Shown here one piece after another: positions 9,958 through 20,131 of a DNA stretch of 64,000 bases. Position numbers and translations under genes: made by a program. The stretch is from Streptomyces sp. NBC_00335 (GTDB lineage Bacteria; Actinomycetota; Actinomycetes; Streptomycetales; Streptomycetaceae), in contig NZ_CP108006.1 of the NCBI RefSeq assembly GCF_036127095.1, positions 6,377,501-6,441,500 of the forward strand. The letters run 5' to 3'. Under the pieces are notes generated by a model, which was given only the letters and a program-made list of their open reading frames with translations, was not told the DNA's origin and made no database searches. Every line of letters starts with the position of its first letter. Positions within the stretch are counted from its first letter, which is position 1.

Positions 9958-10590
9958 TCACACGCCCAGCTGCGCCGCCGTGAGCTTCGCGATGGCCTCC
10001 TTCGGGCCGTCCAGTTCCACCGCGGCAGCGTCCTGGCGGCCGAAGCAGAACAGGGTCAGTTCTCCCGGCTCGCCCGTCACCGTCACCACCGGCGCCCCCT
10101 TGTGCGCCACCGCCGTCTGGCCGTTCGGGCGGCGCAGGACCAGGCCCACGGGGGAGCGGCGGCCCGTCAGCCGGGCGAGCTTCTCCAGGCGGGACCAGAG
10201 GGAGTCGGAGAAGACCGGGTCCAGGGCGCGCGGGGACCAGTCCGGCTGGGCCCGGCGGACGTCCTCGGAGTGGACGTAGAACTCCACCGCGTTCGCCAGC
10301 TCGTCGATCTGCTTCAGCGAGTAGACGGACATCTTCGGCGGGCCGGTCCGGATCAGCTGGATGAGTTCCTCGTACGGCTTGGCCCCGTACTCCTCCATCG
10401 CCTTGTCCAGGCGCGCCTTCAGCACGTTCAGCAGCAGTCCGCCCGCCGCGTCCGGGCGACGCTCCCGGACCACCACGTGCGCGGCGAGCTCCCGGGTCCG
10501 CCAGCCGTCGCACAGTGTCGGCGCCTCCGGGCCCGCCGACTCCAACAGGTCGGCCAGCAGCAGTCGTTCACGCTTCGCATGGGTAGACAT
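9958..10590 (-). CDS. TIGR03085-family (DinB/maleylpyruvate isomerase-like) protein
   Basis: A 210-residue protein starting MSTHAKRERLLLADLLESAG, then CDGWRTRELAAHVVVRERRPD, a His-containing helix typical of DinB/mycothiol-dependent isomerase-like four-helix proteins. The middle NAVEFYVHSEDVRRAQPDW carries further His/Asp/Glu residues that could bind a metal. The exact reaction is unknown for this actinobacterial family. The gene is convergent with the his operon and divergent from hisI. Confidence 0.75.
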   Translation of the reverse strand: MSTHAKRERLLLADLLESAGPEAPTLCDGWRTRELAAHVVVRERRPDAAGGLLLNVLKARLDKAMEEYGAKPYEELIQLIRTGPPKMSVYSLKQIDELANAVEFYVHSEDVRRAQPDWSPRALDPVFSDSLWSRLEKLARLTGRRSPVGLVLRRPNGQTAVAHKGAPVVTVTGEPGELTLFCFGRQDAAAVELDGPKEAIAKLTAAQLGV

Positions 10591-10683
10591 GCGGGCCAGC
10601 CTACGGCCGGAACCCGCCCGGTGCCTGCCCATCAGGCGGACAGGGATCCATGATCGTCCCCCCGGCCCGGCACAATGGCTCCC

Positions 10684-11064
10684 ATGAGTACGTCCTCCCT
10701 CGATCCCGCCATCGCCGCCCGCCTCAAGCGCGCCGCGGACGGTCTGGTCCCGGCCATCGCCCAGCAGTACGACACCGGTGAGGTGCTCATGCTCGGTTGG
10801 ATGGACGACGAGGCCCTGCACCGCACCCTGACCACCGGCCGCTGCACGTACTGGTCGCGCAGCCGTCAGGAGTACTGGGTGAAGGGCGACACTTCCGGCC
10901 ACTTCCAGCACGTGAAGTCCGTCGCGCTCGACTGCGACGCCGACACCGTGCTCGTCCAGGTGGACCAGGTCGGCGCGGCCTGCCACACCGGTGCCCGGAC
11001 GTGTTTCGATGCCGACGTGCTCCCCCTGGCCGGTCCCTCCGGCCCCACCGCCGAAGCCGAATAG
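10684..11064 (+). CDS. hisI: Phosphoribosyl-AMP cyclohydrolase
   Basis: A 126-residue zinc enzyme that opens the purine ring of PR-AMP to give ProFAR. Motifs: [31 protein letters not shown], the Asp-rich metal site [14 protein letters not shown], and the zinc cysteines in [12 protein letters not shown]. It lacks the HisE pyrophosphatase domain. I start at MSTSSLD; an upstream in-frame ATG three codons earlier (MAPMSTS) is possible, and neither has a strong ribosome binding site. It sits 31 nt before trpE, which links the two pathways. Confidence 0.95.
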   Translation: MSTSSLDPAIAARLKRAADGLVPAIAQQYDTGEVLMLGWMDDEALHRTLTTGRCTYWSRSRQEYWVKGDTSGHFQHVKSVALDCDADTVLVQVDQVGAACHTGARTCFDADVLPLAGPSGPTAEAE

Positions 11065-11095
11065 CCGAAGCCGATCACAAGTAAGGTCCCACGCC

Positions 11096-12586
11096 ATGGA
11101 TCTTGAGACGTTCCGCAAGCTCGCGGCCGACCGCCGCGTCATCCCCGTCAGCCGCAAGCTGCTGGCGGACGGGGACACGCCCGTCGGGCTCTACCGCAAG
11201 CTGGCCGCAGAACGCCCCGGGACATTCCTCCTGGAGTCCGCCGAGAACGGCCGCTCCTGGTCGCGCTACTCCTTCGTCGGCGTCCGCAGCGCCTCCACCC
11301 TCACCGTCCGGGACGGCGAGGCCCACTGGATCGGCACCCCGCCCGTCGGCGTCCCGACCTCCGGCGACCCCCTGGAGGCCCTGCGGCAGACCGTGGAGGC
11401 CCTGCACACCCCCCGGGACCTGGCCTCCGGCATGCCGCCCTTCACCGGCGGCATGGTCGGCTACCTCGGCTACGACATCGTGCGCCGCCTGGAACGCATC
11501 GGCGAGCACACCGAGGACGACCTGCAGCTCCCCGAGCTGACGATGCTGCTCACCTCCGACCTGGCGGTCCTGGACCACTGGGACGGCACCGTCCAGCTCA
11601 TCGCCAACGCCATCAACCACAACGACCTCGCCGCGGGCGTGGACGAGGCGTACGCGGACGCCGTCGCGCGCCTCGACGCCATGGAGGCCGACCTCGCGCG
11701 GCCCGCCCCCTACGCGCCGATGCCGCTGCCCGACTCCGAACTCCCGGAGTACTCGGCCCTGTGGGGCGGCGAGAAGTATCAGGCCGCCGTGGAGGACGTG
11801 AAGGAGCGGATCCGGGCCGGAGAGGCCTTCCAGGTGGTGCCCTCGCAGCGGTTCGAGACCCCGTGCAGCGCCTCCGCGCTCGACGTGTACCGGGTGCTGC
11901 GGGCCACCAACCCGTCCCCGTACATGTACCTCTTCCGCTTCGAGAACGGCTTCGACGTCGTCGGGTCCAGCCCCGAGGCGTTGGTCAAGGTCGAGGACGG
12001 GCGGGCCATGGTCCACCCCATCGCCGGCACCCGGCACCGGGGCGCCACCCCGCAGCAGGACAACGAGCTCGCCGACGAGCTGCTGGCCGACCCCAAGGAG
12101 CGCGCCGAGCACCTCATGCTCGTCGACCTCGGCCGCAACGACCTCGGCCGGGTCTGCGAGCCGGGATCGGTGGAGGTCGTCGACTTCATGAGCATCGAGC
12201 GGTACTCGCACGTCATGCACATCGTCTCCACCGTCACCGGGCGGGTCGCCGAGGGGAAGACCGCCTTCGACGTGCTCACCGCCTGCTTCCCGGCCGGCAC
12301 CCTGTCCGGGGCGCCCAAGCCGCGCGCCATGCAGATCATCGAGGAGCTGGAGCCCACCCGCCGCGGGCTCTACGGCGGCTGCGTCGGCTACCTCGACTTC
12401 GCCGGGGACTCCGACACCGCCATCGCCATCCGCACCGCGCTGCTGCGCGACGGCAAGGCGTACGTCCAGGCCGGCGCCGGGGTCGTCGCCGACTCGGTGC
12501 CCGAGCTGGAGGACGCCGAGTGCCGCAACAAGGCCGCCGCGGTGCTCCGCGCGGTGGCAGCGGCGAACCGCCTCCACGGCGCCTGA
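11096..12586 (+). CDS. trpE: Anthranilate synthase component I
   Basis: A 496-residue chorismate-utilising enzyme that makes anthranilate with ammonia from a glutaminase partner. No trpG is visible in the window. The N-terminal regulatory domain keeps LLES (residues 45-48), and NPSPYMYLF is present; both belong to the tryptophan feedback site, so it should be the feedback-inhibited biosynthetic type. The catalytic C-terminal motifs are [37 protein letters not shown] and the C-terminal [10 protein letters not shown]. Only 31 nt separate it from hisI, leaving no room for a leader-peptide attenuator in front of it. Confidence 0.96.
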   Translation: MDLETFRKLAADRRVIPVSRKLLADGDTPVGLYRKLAAERPGTFLLESAENGRSWSRYSFVGVRSASTLTVRDGEAHWIGTPPVGVPTSGDPLEALRQTVEALHTPRDLASGMPPFTGGMVGYLGYDIVRRLERIGEHTEDDLQLPELTMLLTSDLAVLDHWDGTVQLIANAINHNDLAAGVDEAYADAVARLDAMEADLARPAPYAPMPLPDSELPEYSALWGGEKYQAAVEDVKERIRAGEAFQVVPSQRFETPCSASALDVYRVLRATNPSPYMYLFRFENGFDVVGSSPEALVKVEDGRAMVHPIAGTRHRGATPQQDNELADELLADPKERAEHLMLVDLGRNDLGRVCEPGSVEVVDFMSIERYSHVMHIVSTVTGRVAEGKTAFDVLTACFPAGTLSGAPKPRAMQIIEELEPTRRGLYGGCVGYLDFAGDSDTAIAIRTALLRDGKAYVQAGAGVVADSVPELEDAECRNKAAAVLRAVAAANRLHGA

Positions 12587-12609
12587 ACCCGTAGGGGATA
12601 GTGGGGTAC

Positions 12610-13275
12610 GTGAGTGCCGTACCCCCGCCCCGAACCGAAGACGCCGATGCCGCCGCCGAGCCCGAGGCCCCCTCGGGCCGCGGCGGCCGCCGCAGCGTGG
12701 CCGTCGCCCTGCTGCTCGGCGCCCTCGGCGCCACCGTCGTCCTGCTCGCCTCCGGCCGCGTCTGGGCCCGGGGCGTCGCCGCCATCGGCGGCGGCTCGCT
12801 GCCGGTGACCGCCGACGGGCGGGCCGTCACCGGCCTGCCCGCCGCGCTGGCCATCGTCGGGCTCGCCGCCCTGGTCGCCGTCTTCGCCGTCCGCGGCAGG
12901 AGCCGGCTGCTGGTCTCGGCGCTGCTCGCCCTGAGCGGCCTGGGCGCCGGGGCCGCCGCCCTGGCCAACGCGGACGGCCGGCGCGCCCTGGACGCGCAGG
13001 CGGCCCGTACGACGGCCGACACCGCGGCCCACGTGGCCGGCCTGACCCACACGGCTTGGCCCTACGTGACGGCCGCCGGCGGGGCGCTGATCCTGCTGGC
13101 CGGACTGCTGGCTCTGCGCTTCGGGAGCACCTGGCCCACGATGGGCGGCCGCTACGAGCGCGACGGAAGCCCGCGCCCCCGCAAGGCGGCCGTGGTGGAC
13201 CCGGACCGGCCGGAGGACTTGTGGAAGGCTCTGGACCGGGGCGAGGACCCCACCGGCCCGGACCCGGCCCCCTGA
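12610..13275 (+). CDS. Trp-biosynthesis-associated membrane protein (TIGR02234 family)
   Basis: About 221 residues with four hydrophobic helices: AVALLLGALGATVVLL, GLPAALAIVGLAALVAVF, LLVSALLALSGLGAGAAAL and YVTAAGGALILLAGLLAL. A charged C-terminal tail contains PEDLWKALDRGEDPT. This family is encoded next to trpE/trpC in many actinobacteria; its function is not established. The start could be this GTG (VSAVPPPR) or the in-frame GTG 9 nt earlier; an AGGGG lies 12 nt and 3 nt upstream of the two respectively. Confidence 0.85.
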   Translation: MSAVPPPRTEDADAAAEPEAPSGRGGRRSVAVALLLGALGATVVLLASGRVWARGVAAIGGGSLPVTADGRAVTGLPAALAIVGLAALVAVFAVRGRSRLLVSALLALSGLGAGAAALANADGRRALDAQAARTTADTAAHVAGLTHTAWPYVTAAGGALILLAGLLALRFGSTWPTMGGRYERDGSPRPRKAAVVDPDRPEDLWKALDRGEDPTGPDPAP

Positions 13276-13454
13276 ACCCCGCCTCCTGACCCGGGACCCG
13301 AATCCCCGGCCCCGAATCCCCGGACCCGGAGCCGACCCCGTGAACGAGGCCGCCGCCTGGTACGGGACAATGACCAGCGAGCGTTCGGCAGAGCGCCGTT
13401 CGACACAGCACGTGCGGCGTGCGACAGAGCACACCCGAGTACGAGGAGCAACTC

Positions 13455-13706
13455 ATGGCGGGCACTAGCCACGGACACACCCCGGCCGCCTGGACCGGTG
13501 TCACCATCGCAGTCATCGGTTTCTGCATCTCCGGTGCCTTCATGGTGCTGGCGAACCCGCTGGGCTTCTACGCGGGCCTCGTCGTCGTCGCCATCGGCGG
13601 TGTCGTGGGCGCGGCGATGAAGGCCGCGGGCATGGGCGCACCGAAGGCCGCGCACCAGGACCTCGCCGAGGTCATCGCCGCGAACCGCGTCGCCGCCAAG
13701 GTCTGA
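13455..13706 (+). CDS. Small HGxxPAAW-family membrane protein
   Basis: An 83-residue protein beginning MAGTSHGHTPAAWTG, which carries the HGxxPAAW signature used to name the family. Two membrane helices follow (VTIAVIGFCISGAFMVL and GFYAGLVVVAIGGVVGAAM) and a short cytosolic tail. It is conserved near trp genes in Streptomyces, with unknown function. AGGAG lies upstream of the ATG, inside the preceding 179-bp gap. A hairpin terminator follows. Confidence 0.85.
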   Translation: MAGTSHGHTPAAWTGVTIAVIGFCISGAFMVLANPLGFYAGLVVVAIGGVVGAAMKAAGMGAPKAAHQDLAEVIAANRVAAKV

Positions 13707-13734
13707 CCAGGCGGTAGCCGGCACGTGGTTTTCG

Positions 13735-13765
13735 AAAGGCGCGGCCCTGTCGGGCTGCGCCTTTT
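13735..13765 (+). terminator. Rho-independent terminator after the HGxxPAAW gene
   Basis: AAAGGCGCGGCCC and GGGCTGCGCCTTT form a 13-bp stem with one G-T pair and a TGTC loop. The stem ends in TTTT. Confidence 0.8.
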
Positions 13766-13789
13766 GTCATGAGCGGAGAGAATCAGCGG

Positions 13790-14239
13790 GTGGACGCCTC
13801 CTCCGGAACGACCGATCTCGCACCGCCTCCCGCGCCCGTCTCCCGGGCCGGCCGGCTGGTGCGTCCGGCGCTCACGCTGGGCGCGGCCGCCGCGGCCCTC
13901 GCGTACGTGGGGACCGTGGATCCGAACGAACCAGGGCACTATCCGGCCTGCCCGCTGTTCCGGCTGACCGGGGTCCTGTGCCCCGGCTGCGGAGGGCTGC
14001 GGAGCGCGCACGCGTTCGCCCATGGCGATCTCGTGACAGCTATCGGGGCAAATGCCCTGGCGGTCGCCGGGTACTTCTTCTTCGCCGGCTTCATGGTCCT
14101 GTGGCTGGTTCGCGCCTACCGGGGGGTACCGGCCCCGAGGCTCGTCGTACGGCCGGTGTACTGGTGGGGGATCGGCGCTGTGGCCTTGGTCTTCTCGGTT
14201 GTCCGGAACCTGCCCATGGGCTCTTTCCTGGCGCCCTGA
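13790..14239 (+). CDS. DUF2752 membrane protein
   Basis: A 149-residue protein with the DUF2752 signature GVLCPGCGGLRSAHAFAHGD, flanked by membrane segments (LTLGAAAAALAYVG, NALAVAGYFFFAGFMVLWLV, WWGIGAVALVFSVV). Function is unknown; the CPGCG pair of cysteines could bind metal or be redox active. I choose this GTG because GGAGAG lies 9 nt upstream. The in-frame ATG 21 nt earlier lies three bases past the terminator and has no ribosome binding site. Confidence 0.8.
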   Translation: MDASSGTTDLAPPPAPVSRAGRLVRPALTLGAAAAALAYVGTVDPNEPGHYPACPLFRLTGVLCPGCGGLRSAHAFAHGDLVTAIGANALAVAGYFFFAGFMVLWLVRAYRGVPAPRLVVRPVYWWGIGAVALVFSVVRNLPMGSFLAP

Positions 14240-14338
14240 GGTGTAGCTGAAGTAAAGATTCCGAATGTCCATTTAATGGGACGCCGTCAACCGCGTGCGG
14301 AGGGCAAGGCGTCCTGCGGATACCATTTGAACTGCTGA

Positions 14339-14364
14339 CCTTGCAGTTGTACGTGTCTGCAAGG
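14339..14364. promoter_or_regulatory. Perfect 8-bp inverted repeat upstream of trpC
   Basis: CCTTGCAG and CTGCAAGG are separated by a 10-nt spacer, ending 37 nt before the trpC GTG. It could be an operator for a dimeric regulator or a 5'UTR hairpin. A TTGAAC at 14327 could be a -35 element. Confidence 0.45.
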
Positions 14365-14401
14365 CGGCCGACCGTCATCGACCCGGAAGGGGGCCGCTCG
14401 C

Positions 14402-15211
14402 GTGAGTGTGCTCGACGAGATCATCGAAGGGGTCCGCGAAGACCTTGCCGAACGGCAGGCGCGCGTCAGCCTCGACGAGCTCAAGGAGCGTGCCGCCAAG
14501 GCGCCCCAGGCCAAGGACGGCGTCGCTGCCCTGCGCGGCGACAGCGTCAAGGTGATCTGCGAGGTCAAGCGCTCCAGCCCCTCCAAGGGTGCGCTGGCCG
14601 CCATCGCCGATCCGGCCGGGCTCGCCGCCGACTACGAAGCGGGCGGTGCGGCGGTCATCTCCGTCCTCACCGAGCAGCGTCGTTTCGGTGGCTCGCTGGC
14701 CGACCTGGAGGCCGTCCGCGCCCGCGTGGACATCCCGATCCTGCGCAAGGACTTCATCGTCACGGCGTACCAGCTGTGGGAGGCCCGCGCCTACGGCGCC
14801 GACCTCGTGCTGCTGATCGTCGCGGCCCTGGAGCAGGAGGCCCTCGTCTCCCTCATCGAGCGGGCCGAGTCCATCGGTCTCACCCCGCTCGTCGAGGTCC
14901 ACGACGAGGAGGAAGTGGAGCGCGCGGTCGCCGCCGGCGCCAAGATCATCGGCGTCAACGCCCGCAACCTCAAGGACCTCAAGGTCGACCGCTCCACCTT
15001 CGAGCGCGTCGTCGGAGAGATCCCGGCCCACATCGTCAAGGTTGCCGAGTCCGGCATCCGCGGGCCGCACGACCTGATCGCCTATGCGAACGAGGGCGCC
15101 GACGCCGTCCTCGTCGGGGAGTCCCTGGTGACCGGCCGCGACCCGAAGTCGGCCGTGGCCGACCTCGTCGCCGCCGGCGCCCACCCCGCCCTGCGCCACG
15201 GGCGGAGCTGA
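14402..15211 (+). CDS. trpC: Indole-3-glycerol-phosphate synthase
   Basis: A 269-residue monofunctional barrel that converts CdRP to indole-3-glycerol phosphate. Motifs: [31 protein letters not shown] with the catalytic Lys, [37 protein letters not shown] and [11 protein letters not shown]. There is no fused TrpF domain. It starts at GTG after the ribosome binding site GGAAGGGGG. It leads a trpC-trpM-trpB-trpA block. Confidence 0.97.
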   Translation: MSVLDEIIEGVREDLAERQARVSLDELKERAAKAPQAKDGVAALRGDSVKVICEVKRSSPSKGALAAIADPAGLAADYEAGGAAVISVLTEQRRFGGSLADLEAVRARVDIPILRKDFIVTAYQLWEARAYGADLVLLIVAALEQEALVSLIERAESIGLTPLVEVHDEEEVERAVAAGAKIIGVNARNLKDLKVDRSTFERVVGEIPAHIVKVAESGIRGPHDLIAYANEGADAVLVGESLVTGRDPKSAVADLVAAGAHPALRHGRS

Positions 15212-15220
15212 CCCGCACCG

Positions 15221-15430
15221 ATGGCCCGAAACCGCCCCTCCGTCCGCACCCGACCGGGCTCCGGCCTGGCCGGTGTGCCGACGGCGCACGCGCCCCTGGC
15301 GCGCGGCTGCCGCCCTCGCGGCTGCCGCGCCCCGGCCCGGCGCGTGCGGGGGCGGCGGGTCCGGTACGTGATCGGCTCCGAGCCCGGTCAGGTCAACGGC
15401 ATGCGATGGCGACCCGGAGTCGCGTCGTAA
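15221..15430 (+). CDS. trpM: Small basic protein, probable tryptophan-biosynthesis modulator TrpM
   Basis: A 69-residue very basic protein between trpC and trpB. It is Arg/Cys-rich in the middle (LARGCRPRGCRAPARRVRGR) and ends in VRYVIGSEPGQVNGMRWR. In S. coelicolor the same position (formerly trpX) holds trpM, a protein of about 63 residues reported to modulate tryptophan synthesis and differentiation. Position, size and the conserved-looking tail support this identity, but I cannot align it here. It begins 9 nt after trpC. Codon use is GC-rich like its neighbours. Confidence 0.7.
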   Translation: MARNRPSVRTRPGSGLAGVPTAHAPLARGCRPRGCRAPARRVRGRRVRYVIGSEPGQVNGMRWRPGVAS

Positions 15431-15626
15431 CGAGGCCCGCCGGACGGTGTACGTCGTACACCCGTGTCCGTCGGCGTCCTCTTACGGTCCGTCCCCCGAG
15501 CCGCCGGCTCCGGGGCGGGCCGCTCCGCACCCTCGTACGCCCATGCCCCAGCGGGGTGTGCGCGCCCGGGGCGGACGGCGCAATACGGTGAAGACATCCG
15601 CGTCGCATCCGTAGGAGTACCTGGGC

Positions 15627-16888
<1,262 letters not shown>

Positions 16889-16892
<4 letters not shown>

Positions 16893-17701
16893 GCGGCACC
16901 ATCGAACTCCTGTCGGCGACCCTCGCGAAGGCGAAGTCCGAGGACCGCGCGGCCCTCGTCGCCTACCTCCCGGCCGGCTTCCCGACCGTCGACGGCGCCA
17001 TCGAGGCCGTCAAGGCCGTCATCGCCGGCGGCGCGGACGTGGTCGAGATCGGCCTCCCGCACAGCGACCCGGTCCTGGACGGCGCGATCATCCAGACGGC
17101 CGACGACATCGCCCTGCGCGGCGGTGTCAAGATCGCCGACACGCTGCGGACGGTCCGCGAGGCGTACGAGGCGACCGGGGCCCCGATCCTGGTCATGACG
17201 TACTGGAACCCCATCGACCGCTACGGCGTCGAGCGGTTCACCGCCGAGCTCGCCGAGGCGGGCGGCGCGGGCTGCATCCTGCCCGACCTGCCGGTCCAGG
17301 AGTCCGCGCTGTGGCGCGAGCACGCGGCCAAGCACGGTCTCGCGACCGTCTTCGTCGTGGCTCCCAGCAGCAAGGACGAGCGCCTCGCCACCATCACGGC
17401 GGCCGGCTCCGGCTTCGTCTACGCCGCGTCCCTCATGGGTGTCACCGGCACCCGCGAGTCCGTCGGCAACCAGGCCGCCGACCTGGTGCGCCGTACCCGC
17501 GCCACCAGCGACCTGCCGGTCTGCGTGGGACTGGGCGTCTCCAACGCCGCCCAGGCCAAGGAGGTCGCAGGCTTCGCCGACGGCGTGATCGTCGGCTCCG
17601 CCTTCGTGAAGCTGCTGCTCGACGCGCCGGACCTGCCCGCCGGGCTGGCCGCCGTCAAGGCGCTGGCGGGCGAGCTCGCCGAGGGCGTACGCCGGAGCTG
17701 A
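16889..17701 (+). CDS. trpA: Tryptophan synthase alpha chain
   Basis: A 270-residue barrel that cleaves indole-3-glycerol phosphate to indole and G3[20 protein letters not shown] holds the catalytic Glu and Asp. Other motifs are [20 protein letters not shown] and [18 protein letters not shown] start with a 4-nt GTGA overlap with trpB, which fits stoichiometric synthesis of the alpha2-beta2 complex. A perfect hairpin terminator follows. Confidence 0.97.
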
Positions 17702-17771
17702 CGGGGTGCGCGTTCGATCGGGCAGCCGGACCCCTGAGCGGGTTCTGTAGCCCGATCGGGTGGAAGTAGGG

Positions 17772-17803
17772 GCAGGGAGGCACGAGAGTGCCTCCCTGCT
17801 TCG
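17772..17803 (+). terminator. Perfect 12-bp GNRA-loop terminator after trpA
   Basis: GCAGGGAGGCAC and GTGCCTCCCTGC form 12 uninterrupted base pairs closed by a GAGA tetraloop, followed by TTCGTTT. Confidence 0.85.
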
Positions 17804-17814
17804 TTTGGCCGAAC

Positions 17815-18861
17815 GTGAGCGACATGAACGACGGTGCGAACCGCGATGCGACGAAACGATCGGCCCGCGAGCGACTCCAGGTGGAGCGCGAGAAGCAGAA
17901 GGCGAGGGACAAGCGCCGGCGGACCCTCGTCGTGTCGGCGGCGGTGGTCGGCGTACTCGGGCTGGCGGCCGTCGTCGGCCTGATCGCGGCGAACGCCGGC
18001 AAGGGCGGCTCCTCCGCCAAGGGCGGCCCGCTGGTCGCCCCGTCCGGAGCCACGGGCAAGGACGCGCTCGCCATCCAGACCGGCAAGGGCGAGGCCCCCT
18101 CCACGCTGACCGTGTGGGAGGACTTCCGCTGCCCGGCCTGCAAGGCCTTCGAGACCAATTACCGGGACACCATCCACGAGCTGGAGGCCAAGGGCCTCCT
18201 CAAGGTCGAGTACCACCTCGTCACCCTGATCGACGGGAACATGGGCGGCACCGGCTCGCTCAAGAGCGCCAACGCGGCCGCCTGCGCACAGGACTCCGGG
18301 AAGTTCGCCCCGTACCACGACGTGCTCTTCGACAACCAGCCCGAGGAGACCAACGACGCCTACGGCAAGAACGCCAAGCTGCTGGAGCTCGCCGGGAAGG
18401 TCGACGGACTGGACACCGCCGAGTTCCGCACGTGCGTCGAGGACGGGACGCACGACAGCTGGGTGAACAAGTCGCAGGACGCCTTCCGCACGGGCAAGTT
18501 CCGCGGGACCCCGACCGTGCTGCTCGACGGCAAGGACATCTTCGGGGACCAGGCCAACCCGCTGACCCCGCAGAAGCTGAAGGAGAAGGTGGAGGCGGCC
18601 GGCAAGGGCGGCCCGGGCGGAGTCAAGGGCTCCCCGTCCCCGTCGGCATCCGGCTCCCCGGCCAAGTCCAAGTCCGGAACCGGGTCCGGGGCGCCGTCCG
18701 CGTCCGCTTCCGCTTCCGGCTCGGCGAAGGCCTCCTCCGGCCGCTCGGCCGCGCCCTCGGCCCAGGCCTCTTCGGCACGCTCGGCGGGACGGTCGGCCAC
18801 GGCCGGTTCGGGCTCCGCCGACGCCTCCCCGGACCACGCCGGGATGCCCATGGACCACTGA
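17815..18861 (+). CDS. Membrane-anchored DsbA-family thioredoxin-like protein
   Basis: A 348-residue protein: basic N-terminus, one membrane helix at residues about 37-60, then an extracellular DsbA/thioredoxin fold. The active site is WEDFRCPACKAF (Cys106, Cys109), and GTPTVLLDGK carries the cis-Pro. After residue about 265 it becomes a long Ser/Ala/Gly/Lys/Pro tail ending DHAGMPMDH, a Met/His patch that might bind copper. The family catalyses or exchanges disulfides in secreted proteins. The GTG start (VSDMNDG) is chosen because earlier in-frame starts fall in the trpA terminator. Confidence 0.85.
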   Translation: MSDMNDGANRDATKRSARERLQVEREKQKARDKRRRTLVVSAAVVGVLGLAAVVGLIAANAGKGGSSAKGGPLVAPSGATGKDALAIQTGKGEAPSTLTVWEDFRCPACKAFETNYRDTIHELEAKGLLKVEYHLVTLIDGNMGGTGSLKSANAAACAQDSGKFAPYHDVLFDNQPEETNDAYGKNAKLLELAGKVDGLDTAEFRTCVEDGTHDSWVNKSQDAFRTGKFRGTPTVLLDGKDIFGDQANPLTPQKLKEKVEAAGKGGPGGVKGSPSPSASGSPAKSKSGTGSGAPSASASASGSAKASSGRSAAPSAQASSARSAGRSATAGSGSADASPDHAGMPMDH

Positions 18862-18939
18862 GGGCCGTCTCGATTCGGGAGCAGCTTGCCGGGCGGGTTG
18901 CGGTCCCCACCGTCCGGCAAGGTAGCGTCGGCTCTTGCC

Positions 18940-19998
18940 ATGAACCTTGCCTTCATTCCCAGTCCGTCGACGGGCGTGCTCCATCTCGGGCCGATCCCGC
19001 TGCGCGGCTACGCGTTCTGCATCATCATCGGCGTCTTCGTCGCCGTCTGGCTCGGCAACAAGCGCTGGATCGCGCGCGGCGGTAAGCCGGGCACGGTCGC
19101 GGACATTGCCGTGTGGGCGGTGCCGTTCGGCCTGGTCGGCGGTCGCCTCTACCACGTGATCACCGACTACCAGCTCTACTTCGGCGAGGGCCGTGACTGG
19201 GTCGACGCCTTCAAGATCTGGGAGGGCGGCCTCGGCATCTGGGGCGCCATCGCGCTGGGCGCGGTCGGTGCCTGGATCGGCTGTCGCCGGCGGGGCATCC
19301 CGCTGCCGGCCTGGGCCGACGCCCTGGCTCCCGGCATCGCGCTGGCCCAGGCCTGCGGACGCTGGGGCAACTGGTTCAACCAGGAGCTGTACGGCCGCGC
19401 CACCGATCTGCCGTGGGCGGTGGAGATCACCGACGGCCCGAACCGGGTCGCCGGGACCTACCACCCGACCTTCCTCTACGAGTCCCTGTGGTGCGTCGGT
19501 GTCGCCCTGCTGGTGATCTGGGCCGACCGCCGCTTCAAGCTCGGACACGGGCGGGCGTTCGCGCTGTACGTCGCCGCGTACTGCGTGGGGCGCGGCTGGA
19601 TCGAGTACATGCGGGTCGACGAGGCCCACCACATCCTCGGCCTGCGGCTCAACGTCTGGACCTCGATCGTCGTGTTCGTGCTCGCCGTGGTCTACCTGGT
19701 GCTGTCGGCGAAGCTGCGGCCGGGCCGCGAGGAGGTCGTCGAACCGGACGCTGACGCCGGCGCCGTGGCCGGCGCCAAGGACGGGGACACCCCGGCCGGG
19801 GACGGAGCAGCCGAGGGCGACGAGGCCAAGTCCGAGGCCAAGTCCGACGCCGAGGCCAAGGACAAGACCGAGGACGAGACCGGCGCCAAGGACGGGGACA
19901 AGCCCGCGGGTGAGGTCGCCGCCGAGGCCGGGGACGAAGTCGCCGCCGAGGGCGGAGCCGACGGCAAGGCCGAGGCCCCCGGGGCCAAGAAGCTCTGA
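18940..19998 (+). CDS. lgt: Prolipoprotein diacylglyceryl transferase
   Basis: A 352-residue inner-membrane enzyme that attaches diacylglycerol to the lipobox Cys of prolipoproteins. Recognisable are LRGYAFCIIIGVF, VGGRLYHVITDY, the signature GIALAQACGRWGNWFNQELYG, YHPTFLYESLW, and a late GRGWIEYMRVDEAH. Seven membrane helices fit the sequence. Residues about 268-352 form an acidic Ala/Asp/Glu/Lys tail with no homologue in short Lgt proteins, probably cytoplasmic and disordered. A strong hairpin follows. Confidence 0.96.
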   Translation: MNLAFIPSPSTGVLHLGPIPLRGYAFCIIIGVFVAVWLGNKRWIARGGKPGTVADIAVWAVPFGLVGGRLYHVITDYQLYFGEGRDWVDAFKIWEGGLGIWGAIALGAVGAWIGCRRRGIPLPAWADALAPGIALAQACGRWGNWFNQELYGRATDLPWAVEITDGPNRVAGTYHPTFLYESLWCVGVALLVIWADRRFKLGHGRAFALYVAAYCVGRGWIEYMRVDEAHHILGLRLNVWTSIVVFVLAVVYLVLSAKLRPGREEVVEPDADAGAVAGAKDGDTPAGDGAAEGDEAKSEAKSDAEAKDKTEDETGAKDGDKPAGEVAAEAGDEVAAEGGADGKAEAPGAKKL

Positions 19999-20013
19999 CC
20001 GGAGCAACGGTCG

Positions 20014-20057
20014 AACGGGAGGGGCGTCGCGCACACCGCGCGGCGCCCCTCCCGTTT
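20014..20057. terminator. Bidirectional hairpin terminator between lgt and the CoA-ester lyase operon
   Basis: AACGGGAGGGGCG pairs with CGCCCCTCCCGTT, followed by a T. The inner CGCGC/GCGCG can extend the stem. It is placed between convergent genes and could stop both. Confidence 0.8.
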
Positions 20058-20131
20058 CGCGTGCGCCGGGTGGCGCGGGGCCGCGCCGCCGGCGGGCCGG
20101 CGGGCCCCGTGCCCGGGGCGGGCGGCCACCG

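Noticed and set aside
11065..11095. A trp leader-peptide attenuator in front of trpE
   Set aside because: Only 31 nt separate hisI and trpE, with no Trp codons or alternative hairpins.
13769..13789. ATG start for the DUF2752 gene right after the terminator
   Set aside because: There is no ribosome binding site, whereas the GTG at 13790 has GGAGAG at correct spacing.
17788..17814. An earlier ATG for the DsbA-like protein
   Set aside because: It lies within the trpA terminator stem; the GTG at 17815 is outside the hairpin and gives a normal N-terminus.
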